DNA of 64,000 nt from Paralichthys olivaceus (Eukaryota; Chordata; Actinopteri; Pleuronectiformes; Paralichthyidae), in the NCBI RefSeq assembly GCF_024713975.1, contig NC_091112.1:20001-84000 (forward strand), read 5' to 3'. The notes beneath the pieces are model-generated. The model saw only the letters and a program-made list of their open reading frames with translations. It did no database searches and was not told the origin of the DNA. The position numbers and the translations under genes were made by a program. The stretch's first letter is position 1. Each line of letters begins with the position of its first letter. Shown one piece after another: positions 12,510 to 21,500 of this stretch.

Positions 12510-12625
12510 ACCTTTAAATGTCAACAGATTAAATAATGATAAAGCATCAATATTATAATAATAATAATGTTCTCACCAATCAAGCAGACAAAGAGAAAAA
12601 ACGTTTTGAAGCTGAAAGGATCCAT
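5172..12625 (-). CDS. CEACAM-like Ig-superfamily transmembrane receptor (3' end incomplete)
   Basis: Coding exons in transcription order: 12625-12577 (signal peptide, MDPFSFKTFFLFVCLIG), 12372-12043 (V-type N domain), 8771-8608 plus 8468-8342 (one C2-type Ig domain split by a phase-0 intron), 7674-7399, 6598-6320 and 5648-5394 (three C2-type Ig domains), 5289-5172 (transmembrane). All have GT-AG borders and the phases agree; Ig domains are phase 1-1 units. About 533 residues are readable. The C2 domains show C...W...DSGQYTC or NTGTYTC type motifs. The N domain has the strand F motif DSGDYS but lacks the cysteine pair, as in CEACAM N domains. The membrane segment is GAIAGIIIGVLVGLAAAIGL followed by IIYCRQK. 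Likely a cell-surface adhesion or pathogen-recognition receptor. No ITIM or ITAM is visible because the tail is not resolved. The family call is by domain layout; the exact orthologue is unknown. Confidence 0.8.
10246..10542 (+). repeat. 22-bp minisatellite (aggtttaattcaggttaact type)
   Basis: About 13 copies of a 22-bp unit alternating aattcagg/aattcaag variants. It is flanked on the left by gctctgatctacaaagcagg and on the right directly by the dispersed element copy at 10543. Copy 3 of that element starts with one aggtttaattc, so the array is probably an expansion of a short internal repeat of the element. Confidence 0.9.
10543..10850 (+). mobile_element. Harbinger-like non-autonomous element, copy 1
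   Basis: Shares with 31147-31575 and 48948-49413 the block from gaagctcgttcc through aaatcaccatgg, ccatgacatcatgtt and cagagacccacaagatcctc. It lacks a 10-bp duplication and about 60 bp present in the other copies, so its frame stops early after [13 protein letters not shown]. In the intron of the CEACAM-like gene. Confidence 0.6.
11364..11960 (+). mobile_element. LINE relic (Rex1/L2-like reverse transcriptase fragments)
   Basis: Frames on the plus strand read as pieces of a fish LINE reverse transcriptase: first LFKEVFPLIDSSILNQINTS, then YVPQAFKVAVFKSLLKKPTP. An internal deletion follows near 11620, then RLKNIKAWMSQNFQ, LNSDKTEVIVIDPKH and QNDAEKLV. Several stops and frameshifts make it inactive. 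The subfamily is inferred from remembered family motifs. Confidence 0.7.
12462..12500. repeat. (AT)n microsatellite
   Basis: About 19 AT dinucleotides followed by ACACACACA, in intron 1 of the CEACAM-like gene. Confidence 0.95.
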
Positions 12626-13185
12626 GTGAACGAGTCAATGTTCCAACAGAGGCAGAGAAGAAAAGACAAGGAAGGAGAACCTGATTCACCGGGACACACC
12701 CAGTAACACACACACCCAGTAACACACACACCCAGTAACACACTATACATTCTCTCACACACACACCCAGTAACACACACATTACACAATACATACAACC
12801 AGTAACACACTATACATTGACACACACACACAGATGACTATTTAACATCACATTGTTATACACGGTATTATATGGTTATATTTGTTATTATTTTGTTATA
12901 TATGATTTTATATCTTATATTGGTCTCATGTTTTTCTTACGTTGATTCTTTCAAATAAAAACTGAGACGCTGCTGCCATCATGTGGACAAGTCAGGGAGT
13001 GGTTTCACTCACTTTAGTAAAATTTGTAAATATGTCACTTTTCCTCATTAAATCAACTTAATTGAACTTTTGACTTTAAATCAACAGTTTGATTAAAATC
13101 ACTCCTGACGGAACCTTTGATGAGCAGCCACTGTTTCCTGTCGGTCTCTTTCACTGTGGGACTTATTTACACTCTGGATGGAAAC
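12626..13185. other. Divergent intergenic region between CEACAM-like gene and zinc-finger gene A
   Basis: Upstream of both the minus-strand start at 12625 and the plus-strand start at 13186, so it should hold both 5' UTRs and promoters. 12693-12826 is a tandem array built on acacacccagtaac. Sequence from about 13180 onward becomes CpG-rich. No TATA box can be assigned with confidence. Confidence 0.55.
12693..12826. repeat. Short tandem repeat, cacccagtaacaca units
   Basis: Five or more imperfect copies of a 14-18 bp unit, interspersed with ctatacatt. Directly upstream of the CEACAM-like start codon. Confidence 0.85.
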
Positions 13186-14447
13186 ATGTCCGGGGACCAG
13201 ATCACCTTCACACCGACCCACTGCTCTCCGCCCCGGGATCCCGGAGCCGCGGGGCTGTCGGAGATGGAGACTCTGCGGATGTTCGTGAACCAGCGGCTCA
13301 CGGCGGCGGTGGAAGACATCCTGGCGGTGTTCGGTAGAACCGTTTCCCGCTACCGGGAGCAGCTCGACCGCCAGTAGCAGCAGCTGGACGGACTGAAGTC
13401 CGAAGAGGGCGCATGGATCCGGGCAGCAGGTAAGGACTTAACCCGGGTCAAAGAACCGACCGTTATTATTCTTATTGTTACTGGTATATTTCGTGCTGGT
13501 TTAGATCAGCTAATGCTGCTACCATGGTAACTGACCATGGACCTAATTCAGTGATCGATGTATTGATCCACAGCACGTGCACTGAGAGTGAACACCTGAG
13601 AAGTTTCAATGTCAGAAATCTGCTGACGTCACTTCCTGGTTCCATGATGAATCCTCTGATTGATTGATTCTTCTGCTCCTTAGACCCTCAGTGCGCCCCC
13701 TCCTGGATCAAAGTGTGTCCTGAGCTGGAACAGATGGTTCAGGCTGACAGTGCTGAGGTTCTGGGTCCCGGGACTTCAGCCCCCAGGACCTCTGGCCCTC
13801 TCATTAAATGTGAAGCTGATGACGGAGGAAGTGGTGACGGAGCCGCGGCCTCAGACTCTGACACAGATGACAGCGGAGACCACTCGAGACCAGAGGACAC
13901 AACAGGTCAAAGGTCACCACAGCAGCAGGACGAAGCTTCACTCCCACCGCTGTTCAGCTGTAAAGTTTGCGGGGAGGCGTTCGAGAGGAGGGGTTACGTG
14001 GACACGCACACTGTGGCCCACCCTAGAGATTGCGGCTTGTGTGGGAAACATCTGGAGCGCCCAGAGAACCTGAAGCCCCACCTGCGGGCCCACAGAGACA
14101 CATCATTTCGCTGCAATGTCTGCAGACAAACCTTCACGCAGCGTGGGAACCTCAGGACGCACATGAGGATCCACTCTGGCGAGAGGCCGTTCGGTTGCAC
14201 TGTCTGCGGGAATAGCTTTGGTAGGAGGACGGCGCTAGTGCGCCACATCCGCAGCCACACAGGCGAGAAGCCATTCAGCTGCTCGTACTGCGACCGCAGC
14301 TTTGTGGAGAAGGGAAACCTGACAGTACACCTGCGGACGCACATCGGGGAGCGGCCGCACTGGTGCTCTGTCTGCGGCCGACGCTTCAGTCAGCTATCCT
14401 GCTTCCAGAAACACCCGTGTCAGAGGAGAGGCCTCAGCCCTACATAA
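13186..14447 (+). pseudogene. C2H2 zinc-finger gene A, exon 1 interrupted by an in-frame TAG
   Basis: Two exons: 13186-13429 and 13684-14447, joined in phase 1 at GCAG|GTAAGG and CCTTAG|AC. Exon 1 encodes the helical module METLRMFVNQRLTAAVEDIL...VFGRTVSRYREQLDRQ, homologous to exon 1 of the next gene. Exon 2 has an acidic linker, then five C2H2 fingers starting with CKVCGEAF, CGLCGKHL, CNVCRQTF, CTVCGNSF and CSYCDRSF. A sixth, C-terminal finger (CSVCGRRF...HPC) is C2HC-like. Linkers such as HSGERPF and HTGEKPF are typical, so a nuclear DNA-binding factor is expected. The frame has a TAG at 13375-13377 inside a CAG run; the reading resumes normally after it (QQLDGLKSEEG). Either exon 1 is dead, the base is a variant or error, or translation starts at ATG 13734, which would keep every finger. 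Confidence 0.75.
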
Positions 14448-15232
14448 ACCGTGATATGTGACAGGTGTCCTAACTCTGAACATGGAGGAGCTGACCAAAG
14501 CAAACATGGAGAAAAGGATTGAAGACTTACAATGCACAAAAATGATGTTAGAAATTTAATTTGAAGAGTCAACATTGTGTCTATTTAAAGGTACAGTGTG
14601 TAGAATTTAGTCATATCTAGTGTTGAAATTGCATGTTGCAGCTGAACAGCCCTCACCTCACCCTCTCCTTGCAAACATGAAAAAGAACTGTGGTAGTAGG
14701 TAGTGTGTAAGATTTAGGTGAAAGGGATCTATTGGAAGAAATTTAATGTAGAATAATCCTCATGTTTTCACGAGTTTGTTTCATCTAAATTGTACGAATT
14801 GAAGTTTTCTTTACCCCAGAAAATACCCTTTATATTTAAATACTTTATATTTACATGGAGGGGGGGGTCCTCTCTATGGAGGCAGCCATGTTTTTTACAT
14901 TAGTCCAGACTGGACAAACTAAACACCTTTTGAGTTTTTATGAAAACTGAGGCTGCCACAGGTTTTTTTTCATGTTTGTAAGGGGGCGGTACACACTGTA
15001 CCTTTAACAATGAAGAAAAATATGAAAACTCTCTGAATAAAAGTCTGTCACTGATGCAGCTTAACATTTCTTATCAATGACACATTCACATGAAAACAGC
15101 TCTTAACATTTATAGAAGAGTCAAGCACATGTTGATGTAGCAGCTCCGCTTCTCCAGCAGGAGGCAGTGACGTGTCCCAGCTGCACACTGAGCATGCGTA
15201 GGGACATGAACCCGGAAGTGTGAGACGTAAAC
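14448..15232. other. 3' region of zinc-finger gene A and promoter side of gene B
   Basis: Most of it is the composite MITE-like repeat at 14586-15008. A possible polyadenylation signal AATAAA lies near 15036. 15150-15232 turns GC-rich just before the gene B start. Confidence 0.5.
14586..15008 (+). mobile_element. Composite MITE-like repeat, partly inverted
   Basis: Starts aaaggtacagtgtgtagaat and ends in the inverse, gtacacactgtaccttt. After the first ~110 bp the sequence switches to the reverse complement of the element found at 23528-23917 (for example ggtgaaagggatctattgg against ccaatagatcctttcacc). So it is a left fragment fused head-to-head to an inverted copy. No coding capacity; a common percomorph repeat type by recollection. 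Confidence 0.7.
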
Positions 15233-16207
15233 ATGTCGAAGATCCAGATGTTGCAGCTGCTCATCACGCAGCGACTCAGCGCGGCCGCGGAGGAAATCTT
15301 CGGTGTGTTTGGGAGAACCATCGCCGAGTACGAGGAGGAGATCTCACGCTCCAAGCTGGAGATCGACCGTCAGAGGAGGCTGCTGGATCTCAGCAGGAAG
15401 CCGCGGGTGTCGGTGCAGCTCAGCGGCGGAGGTGAGCGGATGTTTCCCTCCAGACGCTCCGGTTCCGTCGGTCCTTGCCCGGCTCTGAGCACCGGGTCCC
15501 GGAGTCTCCGTTGCTCGGTGCTCAGACTCCGGGACGATATTTATCGTGGGGGACATCAATGACTTGTTTTTACTAGTTTCATGTTGAAAACTGACTGTAA
15601 ATCCACCTCCTTCTCCTCAGCTCTTTGTGAGCAGCAGGACTGGAGCTTCAGTGTCGACCTGAACGAGATGAAGTCTCCTCAAATCAAAGAGGAGGACGAG
15701 GAGTCGTGGTCGACTCAACAGGAGGAGACGCAGCAGACGATGGAGCAGAATGACGCGAAGTTGTTCCAGAGCGACGGAACCGAGGAGGAGGTCAGCAGCC
15801 GCACGACTCCGTCAATGGTCGGGAGACTGGAGGAGGAGGACCCTCGGCCGGGGACGTCAGTCGAGGACGAAGATCTGAGCTCGGTTCAGCCGGACCTGGA
15901 CACTCCGCTGTCCGAGGTCGTGGACTCGTACATCTGCACCATTTGTGGCCGTGCGTTCGCTCAGCGCGGTCACTGGGCTAAACACGTGCAGGTGCACCGC
16001 AAAGTGCAGAGCAAAGTGGACAAGTCGTACACGTGTGACATTTGCGGGAAGAGGCTCACGCGGTTCGACGGTTACCAGAAGCACCTGAGGATCCACACGG
16101 GCGAGAAGCCGTACTGCTGCGACGAGTGTGGCCGCAGGTTCAGCGACAACTCCAACTACAAACGACACATCCGCACACACGCGGGAGCGAAGACTCAGCA
16201 GAGCTGA
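15233..16207 (+). CDS. C2H2 zinc-finger protein B (3 fingers)
   Basis: Two exons, 15233-15431 and 15621-16207, joined in phase 1 (GGAG|GTGAGC, CTCAG|CT), encode 261 aa. Residues 1-66 are the helical N-terminal module MSKIQMLQLLITQRLSAAAE...FGVFGRTIAEYEEEISRSKL, probably a coiled-coil or oligomerisation unit. A long acidic region follows (SPQIKEEDEESW type, a feature of many fish zinc-finger proteins). Near the C terminus are three fingers starting with CTICGRAF, CDICGKRL and CDECGRRF, with an HTGEKPY linker. It likely binds DNA in the nucleus. It is a tandem paralogue of gene A, 0.8 kb away and in the same orientation, but with an intact frame. No KRAB, SCAN or BTB domain. The specific target is unknown. 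Confidence 0.85.
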
Positions 16208-16380
16208 GGCTTCGACCGTGACAAACTTTTTCATCACGTGACATGAGAAGTTCCAGAAAATGTCTCCTCCAACTTTTGAGTTTCACTCAGGATCTGTTAG
16301 TGGTTAGAAAATATATCGTGACTATTATGTCATTTCAGACGGCCATAGTGATCCGATGACTCATATATTTATTAAACATC

Positions 16381-16413
16381 AGTACACTGTAAAAACATTT
16401 TTTACAGTGTACT
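16381..16413. repeat. Perfect 15-bp hairpin in the 3' UTR of zinc-finger gene B
   Basis: 16381-16395 and 16399-16413 are exact reverse complements around a 3-nt loop. The stem is TACACTGTAAAAA-like, a sequence common in short fish MITEs. It sits 22 bp before the AATAAA signal. Confidence 0.8.
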
Positions 16414-16434
16414 GTGTTATATCCTGCTTTTCAA

Positions 16435-16440
16435 AATAAA
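16435..16440 (+). terminator. Polyadenylation signal AATAAA, gene B
   Basis: First canonical AATAAA after the gene B stop, 228 bp downstream, just past the hairpin. Confidence 0.55.
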
Positions 16441-16722
16441 AGCCTTTTATTGAAACTTGGACCTGAAAACTTAACATCTCATTGTTTCTGCTCTCTAACA
16501 TTTTGAAAGATGTTTGACATTTAAATAAATCAAAGTTTTCATATGAATGAATGTGGACCAAGAGACATTCGTATTTTTATATCTGAACTATTTAAACATG
16601 AGCACAGACTCATCAGTGTTTGTTTATTGAAGCCTGTGATCAATAAAGATTTTCTCTTTCTTTTTTGTTCTCTGAGTCACATTTATGTTTTTTAACTTCA
16701 ACAGTCACAGCAGTCTTTTTAG

Positions 16723-17126
16723 TGAACTATGTTCCCTCTAGAACACGGAGAACATCTGCAGCAAATCTAGAGGTTCCAACAACAGCCCAAAGAAAATCTC
16801 CGATGCAGCTTTTTAAACTACAAGTTGTGGAACAGACCAGAAATCAAAATAGTTTGTTCAGTAAGTATCTTTAAAAGAAAACTTCAAACATTTCTCTTCA
16901 CTTGAGACTTTAACTAAATCTAACACTCATGTGCCCCGAGATTTTTATCATGTACTTTTTTAAATGTAATTTTAAATGGTCTTATTTTGAGTGACATGGT
17001 TTTGTTATATTTATGAAAATAGACTCAGCGAATCGAAGACTCTCCCTCACGGCCCTCCAGAGGTCCCAACATCTCCTGCAGCTAAGAACCAGGACCCCTC
17101 AGACCCTCAGCATCTTCTGGATATGA
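16723..17126 (+). other. Two exon-like segments of an unidentified plus-strand transcript
   Basis: 16723-16860 is open between a pyrimidine-rich acceptor (CTTTTTAG) and a good donor (TTCA|GTAAGT), reading NYVPSRTRRTSAANLEVP and onward. 17023-17126 follows an AAAATAG acceptor and continues in phase 1 (SANRRLSLTALQRSQHLLQ) to a TGA. The phases match, but no upstream start exon and no family were recognised. Could be chance. Confidence 0.25.
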
Positions 17127-18575
17127 ATGAGAAGATGGTTGTTAATAAGCTGTTTCCTATTTGTTACTTCAGAATAAGAGTCCTCAGATATAAGTATTGT
17201 TCCACTGTGGCCTTTATTTACACCTTCATACACATTGATTAACAGCAGTAAAGTGAAATGATCACATTGTCATTCTGGTCATCAGAAAAAAACGGAGAGA
17301 AACATCTCCTGAATAACCAGTGAAGAGTTGTCACGCGATCGACCAGCAGATTCAATTCTGCTCCATGTTTATCAAATATTCAGACGTTTGAATGACCACA
17401 AACACAAACGTCAGTTTTATCTAAATTATCCGAGAATTCATGATTATTTTCAAATTTAATCATGAAAGCCGCTCAGATGAAAAGTTAATTATGTTTTAAA
17501 AATCAGTTCACTTAACTACAACCTGATGGAGTCAAATCTGATTTTCTCTTCTCATGTGAACAGTCATCACTGATTTCATATTAAATGTATTAAACACGTT
17601 AAACTATGGTTGTGTTGACTGCGTAATATGATGTTTATTGCTTATTTTAAACATGACGAAAAAAAGACAATAAAACTTTATTAACTTACTCAACTTCATT
17701 CTGTGAAAACGAATGAACTTCGGTCGTTTGTCTCTGGACTTCAGGACGTCAGGTTGTTGGACAACAGGACGTGTCTTTAAAAACCAGGAGAGAGAAAATG
17801 CTTTGAAGAAAAGATCAAACTTTACAAAAGTTTCTTTTCCCAACTCAATTTGTCGAAGATGACAAAAAATCTGCTCTGAGGTTAAAGAGACTACTTAAAG
17901 AAAATGTATTGACTTTTATAAATGTAAGAAACTATTAATTAACAAGTATCAATTAAAGTTATTTAATTAAAATTAATTGAATGAATGAAGAACTTTTGAT
18001 GTCATGAAGAACGTTTGATCTCACTTCTCTCCACATGTCGTTGATATGTTGATTCATTAAAATCTTTCAAACTTCACAAACGATGGTGTTGCTCGTTTGT
18101 TTCCGATTTTTCTTTGAATAAAAATTGTTTGATTGACGTCCCGTAGGAACGTCCTTGTGGATTCGGGTCACGTTCGGCTGCCGCAGTCCGACTCTTTGAC
18201 TTCTGTCAAACCGCAGCGAGCGCAGACGTTAGATCAGCTCTCTCTCGTTCTGTCGAGGCTGAATCATTAATGTCCTTGGAATGTAACCTGTCAATGTTTA
18301 TCGATGCTCAGCGTCGTTATGTTCACGACTCTGTGAGCGGATCCAGTGGTTGTGACGCACTGAGGCAGTGATGGCAATGGCGCCCTTGTCTCAGTGGCAG
18401 GAAAATCACCACAACAAGAGTCACAATAAGGGACAACAGGAAGCTCTGATGAGTCCTCTGTGTCTTTCGTCCCATCTTGTTTTGTCATGTGGCAGCTGCC
18501 CTGCAGGCATATCAGGGGGTGTTTCACTCAATGAGGATGGCAGCAAACATCATGGCACCACCTCCTCTCACAGAT
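17127..18575. other. Intergenic; includes the likely 3' UTR of the semaphorin gene
   Basis: The minus-strand semaphorin stop codon is at 18576-18578. Its 3' UTR should extend to lower coordinates; an AATAAA on the minus strand lies at 17634-17639. Sequence at 18130-18260 is relatively CpG-rich. No other gene seen. Confidence 0.45.
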
Positions 18576-21500
18576 TCAGTAGTTGTATTTTCCCACCTCT
18601 GTTGCCGCTGTGTCTGGCAGGAACAAGGGTTTTGGCGGGACTTGAGGTTTGAGCGAAGCCGTTCTCCTGACGACCGCCGCCCGCTGCACGTGTGGCCCTT
18701 CGGTGTAACTGTGCTGCCGTGTCAGGCAGGTGCTGGCGACTGAAGGCCGCTGGCTCCCACAGTGGTTTCTGGCTGGGGGGCCATTGCTGCTGCTGTTGGT
18801 GTTCATCCTGGCTAGAAAGTGAGCATGCTGTGCCCCCCGCTGGTTGAAGCTGTGGTGACGGGGGAAGGCACCTCCCCCGCTGCCCATTTTGATTAGCGAG
18901 TGGCGTTGGGAGTGGTGGCGTGCCACAGAGACACTGCTAAGTCGCTCTGGAATCCCCTGTGGCTGGTCTGTAGTGGATGAGGAGGAAGAGGAGGCAGACG
19001 GAATGGATGTGGAGGAAGTTGGATTGTTGGAGGATGAAGAGGAGGAAGAAGAGGAGGTGGCGAAGGAGACGGCAGAGTTTTGAGAGGTTGCGTCCAGACG
19101 TTTGGGAAGGGCATCCCTCGGCAGCATAGAGGTGCTGTTGTACAATGCAGATTCAGTCTCTTGAATCTGCTGCTGGTGGTGACGACAACCTCCACAGCTG
19201 CTGTTGTTGTTGTGGTGGTGGTTGCTATGGTGATGGCTGTGGTTGTAGTTGTGGGTGTCCGTCTGGGGACCCTGATCATGGTGGTGATGATGATGCCCCC
19301 CAGAGGACAATGGCCCTGGAAACAGCGAGGACGAGGAGGTGGAGGTGAGGACCTTGATGCCACCTGTGCCTGACTCGCTGACCTCGTGGATGTGTTTGAG
19401 CACTTCGTTGAGCGCCGACACGTCCACCACCGTCTGCGGGAGAGACAGCTGCGAATGGTGATGATGGGGGACTCTGCCTCCCACTCCTCCCCCACCTCCT
19501 CCTCCTCCTCCTCCCACTTTTCGCTCCTCATTCGAGAAATCTCTCTCCTCAGGGAGGTGCAGCGATGTCAAAGAAGCGCACGCTCCGTGGGCTGCTCCAT
19601 TGCTCAAACTGTTGCCATGGTAATGTGAGTGGGGAAACACCTGCGGTGTGAAACAGTTTCCAAGGACAGCCATAAAACCCAAACTGGATCCAGACTCTGG
19701 GTTGTTGGCCACAGTTTTGTTGCAGTATTGGTTCTCCTCATACTGATGCTGCGGCAGCGCGTTCATGTTCTTCATGGGCAGCTTGGGGGTGGAGTCTGGC
19801 GTGGGCAGACCGGACAGCTCACCATCTCCCTGCGACAGAGACTGAAGAGAAGTTATACCCAGAGGTTAGAAATCAAATTAAAAACTAAAGGTGACAGCAT
19901 CAATTCATTTAAATATTGTTCGACAAATGTTCACATATGTTTACCTGTTGAACATCAACATGTTTGTAAAGCCTGGTCACATGACTGAAGACTCCTAGCA
20001 GTTGACTCTTTGCTTTATGCTAAGCTAAGCTAATCACATCTGTACATGAGACTAATATTTATCTTCCTCTTCTTGATGTTGAAGATGATTCAGTTTCTCC
20101 AGCTATGTTATTTAAACAGAATGATGAGGGTTTTATTAACGCTGTCGTCACCTGTCTCACCTGCGACAGGCTGAGCTCGGGGTCTCCCAGCGACAGGCCC
20201 TGTTGTCCGGGGCTGTGCAGGTGAGGTTCGGAACGTCCGTTAGGGATGAAGGAACTGTACATCTTTGGAATTGACGTGTCCAGTTTGTCTTCCTGTGGGA
20301 CCACAGAACAAAACAAGACGAATGAGAGCAGGTGAAACCAGGTAACGTTCATCTTGCCCTGGTCAACTCACTCACCTTCGGTGCTCCCTCCAGCAGACCG
20401 CTTAGCTTGGCGAGAGATCGCAGCGACAGAGTGTGAGGCAGTGACACCTCAGGGTCTTTTCCTAGCTGCCGCACTCGGCGAGCGGTGATGCCGCTGCAGT
20501 AACACGACATCATTAAGCCTGACAAAATGGCGCCCAGGAAGAAAGCCACCAACGCGCAAGCGACCAGGAGTGTATAGTGGACATTAGCTGCAGCCCGTTG
20601 GTCCATGTCTGGAAGACGATGAACACCTGGAGAGACAGAATGAGTAAAATAAATCAAATAAAATCTGTTTCTATTTTCATCTGTTTTCTGTTGATTTCTA
20701 AGACAAATTGATATTTTAGAATCAAACTGTGAACGATAATAAATATAAAATATGTCAACTCTTCACCAAAGAAATGTGTGTGTGTCTGTGTGTAAATGAG
20801 ATATTGTAGGTCCATCATCTTCATTTATTTATTCGGGAGTTGTCCAAAAATGACATTAGATAATAATGGAACCCTCTGGTGTCATCATGATCGTCTTCTT
20901 CTTCTGTATCAGCAATAAAACCACTTTTAATTGGTCGTTATCAAGGTCGTTACTCAGCAGCAGAATTAACTTTTCTTCCTGTAATGATTTGTAACATAAA
21001 GGTCCCAGAAGAATCCTCATCATTTACACTGACAGAAGTTGCTTGTTGTATGACACATAGCCGGCTCGTAGCAGCATGACGACTTATTTATGTCATGACA
21101 CTATGTTGACAACATGAAGGGGGCGCCCTCTGTGGGTTTGTTTAGTACACAGAACTCAATCTCCCATGATTCTCTGTGGCTGAAATCAATTGAGACCGGA
21201 GGAATTTCTCACCGAAGGCAGAATCAACTCCAGACTCTTGGTTTCGTGTCATAACAAAAACGTCACCTGCAAAAAATAGAAAAAATACAGGAAATATGTC
21301 ATTGATCATATGTGTAGTTAACGGTCTGTTTCGTACGTGTAGTTAACTGTCTGTATCGTACGTGTAGTTAACTGTCTGTATCGTACGTGTAGTTAACTGT
21401 CTGTATCATACGTGTAGTTAACTGTCTGTTTCGTACATTTAGTTAACTGTCTGTATCGTACATATACTTAACTGTCTGTATCAAACGTGTAGTTTACTGT

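Noticed and set aside
18893-19531. Overlapping minus-strand frame in the semaphorin tail exon
   Set aside because: Shadow of the real frame over triplet repeats; the true frame fits exon phases and ends in the [10 protein letters not shown] tail.
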